Assembly: GCA_017656145.1 (NCBI GenBank)
Contig: JACDOI010000006.1
Coordinates: 26,031-90,030, forward strand
DNA from: Bacillota bacterium
Lineage (GTDB): Bacteria; Bacillota; Limnochordia; Limnochordales; ZCTH02-B6
DNA: 64,000 nt
Reading direction: 5' to 3'
Shown: positions 1-7,447 of the stretch, one piece after another
How the letters are laid out: every line of letters begins with the position of its first letter
How positions within the stretch are numbered: position 1 is the stretch's first letter
Position numbers and translations under genes: made by a program
Notes under the pieces: model-generated
The model's database searches: none
The model's input: only the letters and a program-made list of their open reading frames with translations
What the model was told of the DNA's origin: nothing

Positions 1-390
1 CTGCTGTACAGGCTGGCCTTGGTAGCGGCCGCCGGCATCAAACGCCAGCCCGCTTCGGCGGCCGGCCCGCGCCCGCGCGCCCGCGCCTAAGGTGACGTGG
101 GCTGCAGCGGGCGAGGTGGCTGCGGCGGTGCGGGCGTTCATGAGGCCGATGACGCCTCCCTGGGCCGCGCGGCGCAAGTGGGTCCAGCGGGGATCGAGGA
201 ACTCGTTCACCGAAAGGCCGTCCACAAGCAGCACGACCGCCTTGCCCGCGGCGGCGCCAGAAATGGGAAATGCTGCCTGGGCCACAAGCACCAAGGCCCC
301 AAGCAGCATTCCCAGCGCACGAATCCGCCGGCCCGAAGCCGACGTCGCGTGTTCGTTAGCGGGCGTAGAACTCGACCACCAGGGTCTCAT
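1..390 (-). CDS. Partial secreted alkaline-phosphatase-superfamily protein (N-terminal part)
   Basis: This reading frame is not in the ORF track because it runs off the left edge. It is open for 130 codons from an ATG that lies 35 bases inside the 3' end of rpsD. A basic stretch (GRRIRALG) and a hydrophobic segment ending ISGAAAG look like a signal peptide. It is followed by KAVVLLVDGLS and a short LRRAAQGGVIGLMNAR stretch. The VLLVDG beta strand followed by a leader-to-threonine segment is typical of the N-terminus of alkaline phosphatase/sulfatase-like metalloenzymes, where the Asp binds metal. The start is uncertain: the N-region is long and no strong ribosome site is seen. The frame and signal peptide are seen directly; the family is inferred from a short stretch. 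Confidence 0.55.
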   Translation of the reverse strand, partial: MRPWWSSSTPANEHATSASGRRIRALGMLLGALVLVAQAAFPISGAAAGKAVVLLVDGLSVNEFLDPRWTHLRRAAQGGVIGLMNARTAAATSPAAAHVTLGAGARARAGRRSGLAFDAGGRYQGQPVQQ

Positions 391-961
391 TGACCTTGAT
401 AGGGATCTCCTCCCGGGACGGCAGACGCAAAAGCGTTCCGGAACGGCTTTCCGGATCCACCTCGACGTAGGGCACCCGGGACGGCGTCGATTCCAACGAG
501 CTGACGACAAGGCCCAGGTTGCGGGACTTCTCCGCCATGCCGACCCGCTGGCCCGGCTGTACCCGATACGAGGGGATGTCCACCTTGCGGCCGTCCACCG
601 TCACATGGCCGTGGGTCACCAGCTGCCGGGCGCTGGGCAGCGTGGGCGCCAGACCCATCCTGTAGACGATGTTGTCGAGCCGAGTTTCCAGCATTTGCAA
701 AAGCAGTTCGCCCGTGCGGCCCCGATGCCTGGCCGCGTTGCGGAACAGGTTGCGCAGCTGCGTTTCCGAAATGCCGTAGATTGCCTTCAGCTTCTGCTTC
801 TCAAGAAGCTGGCGCCCGTACTCGGACAGTTTCCGCCGGGGCCCCCGCCCGTGCTGGCCCGGGGGGTATGGGCGCTTCAACGCCGGGCATTTGGGCGATC
901 CGCAGATGGGCTCGCCGACCCGCCGGCAGATGCGGTGCTTCGGTCCCGTCCGTCTCGCCAT
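356..961 (-). CDS. rpsD: 30S ribosomal protein uS4
   Basis: Primary 16S rRNA-binding protein of the small subunit. Its 201 residues match the family length. The N-terminus (RRPYPPGQHG-like core, here KRPYPPGQHG), KLSEYGRQLLEKQKLKAIYGI and the S4 RNA-binding domain (LDNIVYRMGLAPTLPSARQL) are unmistakable. The start ATG has GGAGG upstream. S4 proteins of the zinc type carry CxxC...CX4C near the N-terminus; here the first Cys is replaced by His (H9, C12, C20, C25) and the loop between the pairs is shortened, so it may be a His-Cys3 zinc site. It is transcribed alone leftward, away from the rpsF operon, as is common in Bacillota. Confidence 0.97.
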   Translation of the reverse strand: MARRTGPKHRICRRVGEPICGSPKCPALKRPYPPGQHGRGPRRKLSEYGRQLLEKQKLKAIYGISETQLRNLFRNAARHRGRTGELLLQMLETRLDNIVYRMGLAPTLPSARQLVTHGHVTVDGRKVDIPSYRVQPGQRVGMAEKSRNLGLVVSSLESTPSRVPYVEVDPESRSGTLLRLPSREEIPIKVNETLVVEFYAR

Positions 962-1038
962 AATCCCTTCATCCTCCAGTGCACGCCTCTAATTGTTCGC
1001 CAGTCGCCGCGGTAACATGCAGAGGTTCCACTTTTGAT

Positions 1039-1067
1039 AAGGTATACCTTCCGGCCGCCTTCATCAA
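1039..1067 (-). promoter_or_regulatory. Possible rpsD promoter containing a 12-base palindrome
   Basis: On the minus strand TTGATG is followed after 15 bases by TATACC, which lies within the perfect palindrome AAGGTATACCTT (1039-1050). The spacing is short for a sigma-A promoter, so this is weak. The rest of the rpsD/DUF951 divergent gap (962-1231) shows no further gene. Confidence 0.3.
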
Positions 1068-1231
1068 GCCCCCGATTCGCACCGCCCGCTTTGCCGCCCG
1101 GGAAGGAGTGGGGGCCGGTTTCGAGAACATCGAAGGGGCGGAATGCCCAAGGCCCGGCCGGCACCGGCGGAAATCCCGCCCGGCCTGCACAGGCAGGCCG
1201 GGGGCAGAACAGTAAGGCGGGAAGTCGCGCT

Positions 1232-1441
1232 GTGATCCGCAAGTTCTACCTGGGTGATGTCGTCCAGATGCGCAAGCCCCACCCGTGCGGCAGCGACCAG
1301 TGGGAAGTTTTGCGCACCGGCATGGACTTTCGCATCCGCTGCCTCGGTTGCGGGCGGGTCGTCATGTTGCCCCGGCGTCGCTTCGAGCGGCAGGTGAAGG
1401 CGATCGTCAAGCGGCTCATCGAGGAGGAGCCGGGAGACTGA
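1232..1441 (+). CDS. DUF951 family protein
   Basis: A 69-residue protein of unknown function from the DUF951 family, commonly found beside rpsF in Bacillota. The GTG start at 1232 gives [21 protein letters not shown], matching the family start; the longer track ORF upstream is an artefact of high GC content. The invariant PHPCGS and [11 protein letters not shown] motifs are present and probably bind a metal through Cys. It ends 6 bases before the rpsF promoter -35 element. Confidence 0.85.
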   Translation: MIRKFYLGDVVQMRKPHPCGSDQWEVLRTGMDFRIRCLGCGRVVMLPRRRFERQVKAIVKRLIEEEPGD

Positions 1442-1447
1442 CAGCGA

Positions 1448-1476
1448 TTGCTGCGCCCGGAAGCGGGTGCTATAAT
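1448..1476 (+). promoter_or_regulatory. Sigma-A promoter of the rpsF-ssb-rpsR operon
   Basis: TTGCTG is followed by a 17-base spacer and a perfect TATAAT. It lies just after the DUF951 stop codon and leaves a leader of about 65 bases before rpsF. Confidence 0.8.
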
Positions 1477-1494
1477 ACTCAAGCGGTATCCCTG

Positions 1495-1520
1495 CTCCAG
1501 ACCGAGAGTCTGGGGCCGAC
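1495..1520 (+). promoter_or_regulatory. rpsF leader hairpin, possible S6:S18 autoregulatory site
   Basis: CTCCAGAC and GTCTGGGG can pair around the loop CGAGA, and CCGAC follows directly on the 3' side. Known S6:S18-binding leaders upstream of rpsF contain a hairpin with a CCG element next to the stem, mimicking the 16S site. The hairpin is seen; its role is inferred from its position and the CCG. Confidence 0.45.
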
Positions 1521-1546
1521 GTCCAAAGGGAGGAGGTGAAGCCGCG

Positions 1547-1954
1547 GTGCGACCGTATGAAGCTATGGTCGTCCTCGACCCGGGACTCGGCGAGGAGGAG
1601 CTGGAAGCGACCCTCAACCGGTTGACCGGCGCAGTGAGCGGCCAGGGCGGAGAAGTGACCCACGTCGACCGGTGGGGCAAGCGCCGGTTGGCGTATGAAA
1701 TCGCCGGGCGCACAGAGGGCATCTACGTCCTGATCAAGTTCCGGGGCGAGCCGGGCGTCGCGGCGGAGCTGGAACGGGTGATGCGCATCACCGACTCGGT
1801 CATGCGCCACCTGGTGGTGCGGGAAATCCCGCCCCGGGCCAAAGCCCGCAAAGCGGCCGGCCCTGCGCCGGGCGCCGATTCGGCTGCCGCACCGGTTGGC
1901 GAGGCGAGCGGTGCGGCCGACGGTGAGGCCGCCGGTGCCCCGGCGGAAGGCTAG
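1547..1954 (+). CDS. rpsF: 30S ribosomal protein bS6
   Basis: Small-subunit protein that binds 16S rRNA as a dimer with S18. The GTG start at 1547 is chosen because GGGAGGAGGTGA lies 8 bases upstream and gives the family start VRPYEAMVVLDPGL; the track start upstream lies in the leader. The conserved core runs to about residue 95 (WGKRRLAYEIAGRTEGIY, VMRHLVVRE). An Ala/Gly-rich, acidic tail of about 40 residues follows that is absent from short S6 proteins. First gene of rpsF-ssb-rpsR. Confidence 0.97.
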   Translation: MRPYEAMVVLDPGLGEEELEATLNRLTGAVSGQGGEVTHVDRWGKRRLAYEIAGRTEGIYVLIKFRGEPGVAAELERVMRITDSVMRHLVVREIPPRAKARKAAGPAPGADSAAAPVGEASGAADGEAAGAPAEG

Positions 1955-1981
1955 GGCAACCGCCGGGAGGAGGGAGCCTCG

Positions 1982-2368
1982 TTGCTGAACCGGGTCATTT
2001 TGATCGGCAGGTTGGCGGCCGACCCCGAGCTGCGCTACACGCAAGCCGGTGTCGCGGTGACCAACTTTCGCCTGGCGGTCGACCGGCCGTTCACCAACCA
2101 GCAGGGGGAACGGGAGACGGACTTTTTTCCCGTGGTCACCTGGCGCAAGCTCGCAGAAACGTGTGCCCACAATCTCAACAAGGGGCGGTTGGTGGCCGTC
2201 GAAGGCCGCCTGCAGACCCGGTCGTTCCAGGGACAGGACGGCAGCACCCGCTGGGTCACCGAAGTGGTAGCCGACAACGTCCGGTTCCTGGACTGGCCCA
2301 AGGACGGCGGCGGGCCCGGGTTTGCCGGGACCGTCGACGAGATGGAAGAGGACGACGTCCCCTTTTGA
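1982..2368 (+). CDS. ssb: Single-stranded DNA-binding protein
   Basis: Coats single-stranded DNA during replication and repair. The protein has 128 residues with a TTG start preceded by GGGAGGAGGGAG. The OB fold is recognisable from MLNRVILIGRLAADPELRYT through FFPVVTWRKLAE and GRLVAVEGRLQTRS. It ends in the acidic tip EEDDVPF, the usual docking peptide for partner proteins. The linker is short compared with Bacillus SSB. It lies between rpsF and rpsR in the canonical order. Confidence 0.97.
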   Translation: MLNRVILIGRLAADPELRYTQAGVAVTNFRLAVDRPFTNQQGERETDFFPVVTWRKLAETCAHNLNKGRLVAVEGRLQTRSFQGQDGSTRWVTEVVADNVRFLDWPKDGGGPGFAGTVDEMEEDDVPF

Positions 2369-2401
2369 CGGGTAAGGGGGACTTCAACGGGAGGTAAGGC
2401 C

Positions 2402-2626
2402 ATGCGGCGCGATCGGCGGCGCAAGAAGAAGGTTTGCGCCTTCTGCGTGGACAAGATCGACCGGGTGGATTACAAGGAAACCGGCCGCCTGCGCCGGTAC
2501 TTGACGGAGCGGGCCAAGATCTTGCCCCGCCGCATCACGGGCAATTGCGCCCGGCATCAGCGGCAGCTGACGGTGGCCATCAAGCGGGCCCGGCAGCTGG
2601 CGCTCTTGCCCTACACCACCGACTGA
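2402..2626 (+). CDS. rpsR: 30S ribosomal protein bS18 (zinc-type)
   Basis: A 74-residue partner of S6 on the small subunit. [32 protein letters not shown] and [15 protein letters not shown] are family hallmarks. It keeps the CxxC and C..H residues of the zinc-binding version, as the S4 in this window appears to do. GGGAGG lies before the ATG. Last gene of the promoter-proximal operon; a hairpin follows. Confidence 0.97.
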   Translation: MRRDRRRKKKVCAFCVDKIDRVDYKETGRLRRYLTERAKILPRRITGNCARHQRQLTVAIKRARQLALLPYTTD

Positions 2627-2681
2627 AGGCGCGGCATCCGACCCCGTTGCGGCCGGTGTTCCGCGGGAGAGGTCGGGTATT

Positions 2682-2714
2682 AGAGGGTGGGCCGGTCCGG
2701 TCCACCCTCTGTCT
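2682..2714 (+). terminator. Hairpin after rpsR
   Basis: AGAGGGTGG pairs perfectly with CCACCCTCT around an 11-base loop and is followed by GTCTTT. The stem is strong but the T-tract weak, so it may only partly terminate before the next gene. Confidence 0.6.
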
Positions 2715-2805
2715 TTACTGTGCGCGGCCCGGCGGCGGGAGCCGAGCCGCTGAAGGAGAGGGCTCAAGCAGCGCCGAAGTTCGGCCGTGGACGGAGGTGG
2801 TGAGG

Positions 2806-3126
2806 GTGAGCCGCGCCGGGGGGGCGCGGGCTGACATCGCCCGCAACCTGCAGGCTATCGAACGGCTCAAAGCGGATCTGGCCGTCAGTTTCGCCGCCCT
2901 TTACCAGGCCATGTACCGCAACGAAGACCGGGAGATGGAGGCCGCTCTCGCCGACGTGGTCATCGGTGCGTTTTTGCTCAGCAAACGATTGGGAATCTCG
3001 TACGCGGGGCTGGATGCGGCTGTTCTGCGGCGCCTGAGGGCCATGCGGGGACAAGGGCATGAGGCCGAGGAGTGGTTCGGTGACTGCTCCGCACTGCTCG
3101 CGTACCTGCAGGACGGGGCGGGGTGA
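2806..3126 (+). CDS. MazG-like family protein
   Basis: A short (106-residue) all-alpha protein resembling the MazG-like family found near rpsR in Clostridia. NLQAIERLKADLAVSFAALYQAM, ALADVVIGAFLLSKRLGISY and EEWFGDCSALLAYL match the pattern of a reduced NTP-pyrophosphohydrolase fold, without a clear set of catalytic acidic residues. The GTG at 2806 is preferred because GGAGG sits 8 bases upstream; the track ORF extends far upstream without support. Its stop overlaps the yybS start by 4 bases. Confidence 0.65.
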   Translation: MSRAGGARADIARNLQAIERLKADLAVSFAALYQAMYRNEDREMEAALADVVIGAFLLSKRLGISYAGLDAAVLRRLRAMRGQGHEAEEWFGDCSALLAYLQDGAG

Positions 3127-4175
3127 GCGGCATGGACGGGAAGCGGCCGCCGCACGGGCCGGGCGGGTCCGTCGACGGCGCGGTCCTGGCCGCGGCTGCC
3201 GTTCTCATGGCCGTGTTGGGCGCCGTATCGCCCCTGCCGTTGTGGGGGCTATCTCCTGCACCGCTGGCGGCGCTGGTGTACCGCCACGGCTACCGGGCCG
3301 GCATTGTTTCCGCGGCGTTTGTGGTAATCGTTGCCGGTGCTCTGCAGGGGCCGCTTTTGGCAGAGCTGGAACCCATCCTCCCTTCTGGGACCGAGCGCCC
3401 GGCGCTTTTGTCCGCCATGGCTGTCCCCGTGACCGTGGGGCTTTTGGGGCTTGTCATCGGTGGGGCATGGCGGGAGGGCGTTGCGGCAGGACCCACCTTT
3501 TGGCTCGGCCTGGGCGCGGCGCTGTTTCCCGGCGCCGCCCTGTGGACTCTTGTCCGGGTGATCGAGCGGGTTGATCTGGTAGGCCTGGTGATCGATGTTT
3601 GGGTGGCTCTGCTTGAAACCGCGGCCGATCAGGCGGCGGGCGGACCCTTGGCTCCTGAGGCCGCTAGGAGCCTGCAAGAGGCCGCAGCCAGCTGGAAGCA
3701 AGCGTTTGCCGAGGCGCGGCCGCTTTTTCCCGGCATGATGGCGAGCTATGCGGTCCCGTGGGCATTCGTCAACATGGCCATTGCCCGCTGGCTGTTGCAG
3801 CGTCTTGGCGAGGCGCCGCCCTGGTTTCCGCCCTTTTCCCGATGGCGGTTCCCGTGGCCGGTGGCCCTCGGGTTCGTCGCCGGCCAGGGATTGTTGCTTG
3901 GCGCTGCGATTACCGGCAGCCGGTTGATGGAAATCGCCGGGGGCAACCTGAACGTCTTTTTTAGCGTACTGTTTACGGTGCAGGGGCTGGCGGTAGGCTG
4001 GCACTGGCTGAAGCGGCGAAGGGTGCCGCCGCTTCTGGGGGCCGTCATGTTGGGAATCGTTTGGTTCGCCCTTCCCAACGTGCCCCCGTGGGCTGGGGTG
4101 CTGGATACGTGGTTCAATTTTCGCCGGCTTCCGACTTCCGATGAGGCCGCCGACGGGGGGAGAATCGAGGGATGA
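3123..4175 (+). CDS. yybS: YybS family (DUF2232) membrane protein
   Basis: A 350-residue polytopic membrane protein with roughly eight hydrophobic segments, for example LAAAAVLMAVLGAVSPLPLWGL, LSAMAVPVTVGLLGLVIGG and FFSVLFTVQGLAVGWHWL. The position between rpsR and rplI and the length fit YybS/DUF2232, a possible substrate-binding (S) component-like membrane protein whose function is not established. GTG start overlaps the previous stop, and its own stop overlaps rplI (ATGA), so it is translationally coupled on both sides. Confidence 0.8.
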   Translation: MSGMDGKRPPHGPGGSVDGAVLAAAAVLMAVLGAVSPLPLWGLSPAPLAALVYRHGYRAGIVSAAFVVIVAGALQGPLLAELEPILPSGTERPALLSAMAVPVTVGLLGLVIGGAWREGVAAGPTFWLGLGAALFPGAALWTLVRVIERVDLVGLVIDVWVALLETAADQAAGGPLAPEAARSLQEAAASWKQAFAEARPLFPGMMASYAVPWAFVNMAIARWLLQRLGEAPPWFPPFSRWRFPWPVALGFVAGQGLLLGAAITGSRLMEIAGGNLNVFFSVLFTVQGLAVGWHWLKRRRVPPLLGAVMLGIVWFALPNVPPWAGVLDTWFNFRRLPTSDEAADGGRIEG

Positions 4176-4624
4176 AGGTCATCCTGTTGCAGGACGTCAA
4201 AGGCTTGGGCCGGAAAAACGACGTGGTCGACGTGGCCGAAGGGTACGGACGTAACTACCTGATCCCGCGAGGGCTCGCGCTGTTGGCCACCGACGCGAGC
4301 TTAAAGCAGCGGGAGCAGAAACAGCGAGCCGAGAAGCGCAAGCGGGAACGGGAGGAAGCCCAGGCCCGGGAGACCGCAACCAAGCTGGAAGCCCGGCCGC
4401 TGGTGCTCAAGGTCAAAGCGGGTGAGGGCGGCAAGCTGTTTGGCTCCGTCACGGCCGCCGACATCGCCCGGGAACTGTTGCAGCAGCACGGCGCCAACGT
4501 GGACAAGCGCCGCATCGAGCTGGATGAGCCCATCAAGTCAATCGGAACCTATGAAATTGCCGTCAGGCTTCATCCCGGGGTGCAGGCCCGCCTCAAGCTG
4601 GAAGTGCTGGAGGAGTCGTCATGA
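4172..4624 (+). CDS. rplI: 50S ribosomal protein bL9
   Basis: Large-subunit protein linking the L1 stalk region to 23S rRNA; 150 residues. MKVILLQDVKGLGRKNDVVDVAEGYGRNYLIPRGLA is the N-terminal domain, then a charged helix (KQREQKQRAEKRKREREE) and the C-terminal domain with KLFGSVTAADIA. It overlaps yybS upstream and lonC downstream by 4 bases each, tying ribosomal protein and protease synthesis. Confidence 0.97.
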   Translation: MKVILLQDVKGLGRKNDVVDVAEGYGRNYLIPRGLALLATDASLKQREQKQRAEKRKREREEAQARETATKLEARPLVLKVKAGEGGKLFGSVTAADIARELLQQHGANVDKRRIELDEPIKSIGTYEIAVRLHPGVQARLKLEVLEESS

Positions 4625-6561
4625 GTTTCTGGAAGCGGCCCCCGGCCGGCCAGGCGCCGGCCGGGCCGCGCCCGGCGATACGGGTCAGCGGAGACGCCCG
4701 GCGCCGGTTGGCCGTCTTATGGGAGGTCATGGCCAAGGTCCACGGCCCCGACGGGCTGGTGCTCAAGGCCGGCCAGCTGGACGTCTTGCAGGACATGCGG
4801 TCTGACGATCCCGTCCGGCAGGCGGTAGCTCTCCGCCGGCTGTTGCACGACGACCCGACCCTCGACGGTGCACCGTCCGAGCGATTCGACGAGATTCTAA
4901 ACGAGCTGGAGGAGACGGTCGCCGATCTGCTGGCCCGGCGCGCGGTCGAGGCGCAAATCGAGCGGCGGGTAGCCGAGCGGCTGCGGGCCCGTCATGAGGA
5001 GTACGTCAAAGATTTGCGCCTTCAGGTTATCAAGGAGGAGGGCGGACCCGATAACGCTCACACGCTGCGCAAGCTGGCGCAGCTGGAAAAGCTGGAGCGG
5101 CGCCGCCTGTCCCGCCCGCTGGCAGAGGAGCTGAGGCCCCGGACGCTTGAGGAAGTCGTCGGCCAGGAGCGAGCGGTGGAAGCCCTCATGGCCCGGCTCT
5201 GCTCGCCGTTCCCGTCCCATGTCATTCTCTACGGGCCGCCCGGGGTCGGCAAGACGACGGTGGCCCGGCTTGTGCTTGAGGCGGCCAAGAGGCTGCCGTA
5301 CACACCGTTTTCGGAAGATGCACCCTTTGTGGAGGTGAACGGCGCCACCCTCCGCTGGGACCCCCGGGAGGTGGTCAACCCTCTCTTGGGCTCGGTACAT
5401 GACCCGATCTACCAAGGAGCCCGCCGGGAGCTGGCGGAGACCGCGGTTCCCGAGCCGAAGCCCGGACTCGTGACCGACGCCCACGGCGGTGTACTGTTCA
5501 TCGACGAAATCGGCGAGATGGACCCGTTGCTCCAGGTCAAGCTTCTGAAAGTCTTGGAAGACAAGCGGGTGAATTTCGACTCGGCCTACTACGACCCCGA
5601 CGATCCGAAAGTTCCCCGCTACATCCGCAAGCTGTTTGAGGAAGGCGCGCCGGCGGACTTCGTCTTGATCGGCGCGACCACCAGGGAGCCCGGCGAAATT
5701 AATCCGGCCCTGCGCTCCCGGTGCGCGGAAGTATTTTTCGAACCTTTGACCGATCGCCAAATCCAGCTGATTGTCGCCCAGGCCGCCGGCCGCCTGGGAG
5801 TGGAGCTCGATCCCGAAGTGCCGGCCCGGATCAGCCGTCACACCGTGGAAGGCCGCATGGCCACCCGGATGCTCGCGGACGCCTACAGCCTGGCGCTGCA
5901 CCGGGCCGGGGGCCGCGAGCCGGTCCGCATCACCGCCGAGACGGTGTCGGAAGTGGTGCGCATCGGCCGCATTCCGCACCTGGCGCCGGCCCGGCCCCGG
6001 CGGCCGGCGGAAGTCGGCCGGGTTTTCGGCCTGGGCGTCAACCGGTACGTCGGCGCCGCGGTGGAGATCGAAGCCGTGGCCTTTCCCGCCCGGAAGCCGG
6101 GCAAGGGCACCGTCCGGTTCAACGAGACAGCCGGCACCATGTACCGGGACTCGGTGTTCAATGTGGCCTCCGTGCTGCGGAAAGTCGCGGGGCTGGATCT
6201 TTCCGACTGGGATGTGCACGTCAATGTTGTAGGCGGCGCCCGCATCGACGGGCCGTCAGCCGGGGCTGCTATCCTGGTCGCGGTGATGAGCGCCGTCCGA
6301 GGCTGGCCCGTCCGGCAGGACACGGCCGTCACCGGCGAGGTGTCCATTCAAGGGTTCATCCGCCCGGTGGGCGGCGTGTACGAAAAGCTCTACGGCGCCC
6401 GGCGGGCGGCGCTCCGCCGGGTTTTGCTCCCGCAGGACAACGCGGCTGACGTTCCCGGCCCAGTGGAGGGGCTTGAGGTGGTGTCCGTGGCGACAGTAGA
6501 GGAGGTCGTCGCGGAGATGTTCGGCGGGTTGGCCGAAGACGAGGCGAGCAATGGTGCGTGA
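4621..6561 (+). CDS. lonC: Lon-family ATP-dependent protease LonC
   Basis: AAA+ serine protease of the LonC (spore-type Lon) family, 646 residues. An N-terminal helical region precedes the ATPase with Walker A GPPGVGKTT (about 205) and Walker B GVLFIDEIGEM. The C-terminal protease domain has the catalytic Ser in DGPSAGAA (Ser546) and the Lys in GGVYEKL (Lys589). The large Lon substrate domain is absent, as is usual for LonB/LonC. It lies directly after rplI (ATGA overlap) where Bacillus has yycA/dnaC-type genes, and overlaps aroE by 11 bases. Found in spore formers, but its specific role is not known from this sequence. Confidence 0.9.
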   Translation: MSFWKRPPAGQAPAGPRPAIRVSGDARRRLAVLWEVMAKVHGPDGLVLKAGQLDVLQDMRSDDPVRQAVALRRLLHDDPTLDGAPSERFDEILNELEETVADLLARRAVEAQIERRVAERLRARHEEYVKDLRLQVIKEEGGPDNAHTLRKLAQLEKLERRRLSRPLAEELRPRTLEEVVGQERAVEALMARLCSPFPSHVILYGPPGVGKTTVARLVLEAAKRLPYTPFSEDAPFVEVNGATLRWDPREVVNPLLGSVHDPIYQGARRELAETAVPEPKPGLVTDAHGGVLFIDEIGEMDPLLQVKLLKVLEDKRVNFDSAYYDPDDPKVPRYIRKLFEEGAPADFVLIGATTREPGEINPALRSRCAEVFFEPLTDRQIQLIVAQAAGRLGVELDPEVPARISRHTVEGRMATRMLADAYSLALHRAGGREPVRITAETVSEVVRIGRIPHLAPARPRRPAEVGRVFGLGVNRYVGAAVEIEAVAFPARKPGKGTVRFNETAGTMYRDSVFNVASVLRKVAGLDLSDWDVHVNVVGGARIDGPSAGAAILVAVMSAVRGWPVRQDTAVTGEVSIQGFIRPVGGVYEKLYGARRAALRRVLLPQDNAADVPGPVEGLEVVSVATVEEVVAEMFGGLAEDEASNGA

Positions 6562-7438
6562 CTTTTCGGGAGAAACGGCGGTGGTAGGCCTCATCGGCTA
6601 CCCGGTGGCCCATTCGCTTTCGCCGGTGATGCACAATCGGGCCTTCGCCCAGCTCGAGATGAACTGGGTGTACGTGCCGTTCCCGGTCCGGCCTGAAGAT
6701 CTCGAAGCCGCGGTGAAGGGACTGCGAGCCCTGTCGTTGCGGGGCGTCAACGTCACCGTTCCCCACAAGACCGCGATCGTGCCGTTCCTTGACCGGCTGA
6801 CGCCAGCCGCGGCCGCCATCGGGGCGGTCAACACCGTGATCAACCAAGATGGCTATCTGGTCGGCGACAACACCGACGCCATTGGGTTCGTTCGGTCGTT
6901 GCGGGAGGAAGCGGATTTCGACCCGGCGGGAAGCCGGGCGGTCATCCTCGGCGCGGGCGGGGCCGCTCGGGCCATCGCTGTGGGACTGGCGGAAAGCCGT
7001 GCAGCCCGCATCGCCATCGCCAACCGGACGCGGGAACGGGCCCGGGAGCTGGCTGAACTTGCCGCCCGGCTGGGCCCTGAAACGACGGCGCTGGCGCTAG
7101 ACTCTCCGGAACTGGAAGAGGAGCTGGCCGCGGCCGACGTGCTCGTTCAGACGACGCCTTTGGGGATGGCCGGCGCCGGAGAAGCCCACCTGCCCGTGAA
7201 CGAAAACTGGTTGCATCCTCCCCTGCTGGTATGCGACATTGTATACACACCGCTTTACACACCCCTGTTGGCCGCGGCCGCCCGCCGCGGATGCCGGATC
7301 GTGCCGGGATGGGGGATGTTGCTGTATCAGGGCGTCGAGGCCTTTGAACGATGGACGGGGAGGCCCCCGCCGATCGCGGTCATGCGCCGGGCCCTTTTGG
7401 ACGCGCTGCAGATGAGCCAAGGAAGCGAGGAGGCGTAA
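6551..7438 (+). CDS. aroE: Shikimate dehydrogenase
   Basis: Reduces 3-dehydroshikimate to shikimate with NADPH in aromatic amino acid synthesis. The 295-residue chain has the substrate motif HSLSPVMHNRAF, the catalytic Lys in VNVTVPHKTA, the Asp in GDNTDAIGF, the Rossmann motif ILGAGGAARA and NRTRERA for NADP. The ATG overlaps the end of lonC. Apart from the overlap nothing links it functionally to the protease; no other shikimate gene is in the window. Confidence 0.95.
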   Translation: MVRDFSGETAVVGLIGYPVAHSLSPVMHNRAFAQLEMNWVYVPFPVRPEDLEAAVKGLRALSLRGVNVTVPHKTAIVPFLDRLTPAAAAIGAVNTVINQDGYLVGDNTDAIGFVRSLREEADFDPAGSRAVILGAGGAARAIAVGLAESRAARIAIANRTRERARELAELAARLGPETTALALDSPELEEELAAADVLVQTTPLGMAGAGEAHLPVNENWLHPPLLVCDIVYTPLYTPLLAAAARRGCRIVPGWGMLLYQGVEAFERWTGRPPPIAVMRRALLDALQMSQGSEEA

Positions 7439-7447
7439 ACGGTTCGG

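Noticed and set aside
92-1015. Plus-strand 307-residue ORF across rpsD
   Set aside because: It is the shadow of rpsD on the opposite strand; its translation is Arg/Pro/Gln-rich with no domain.
7241-7260. TTGTATACAC inside aroE as a GntR operator
   Set aside because: It lies within a coding region, lacks the GG/CC flanks, and has no relation to a promoter.
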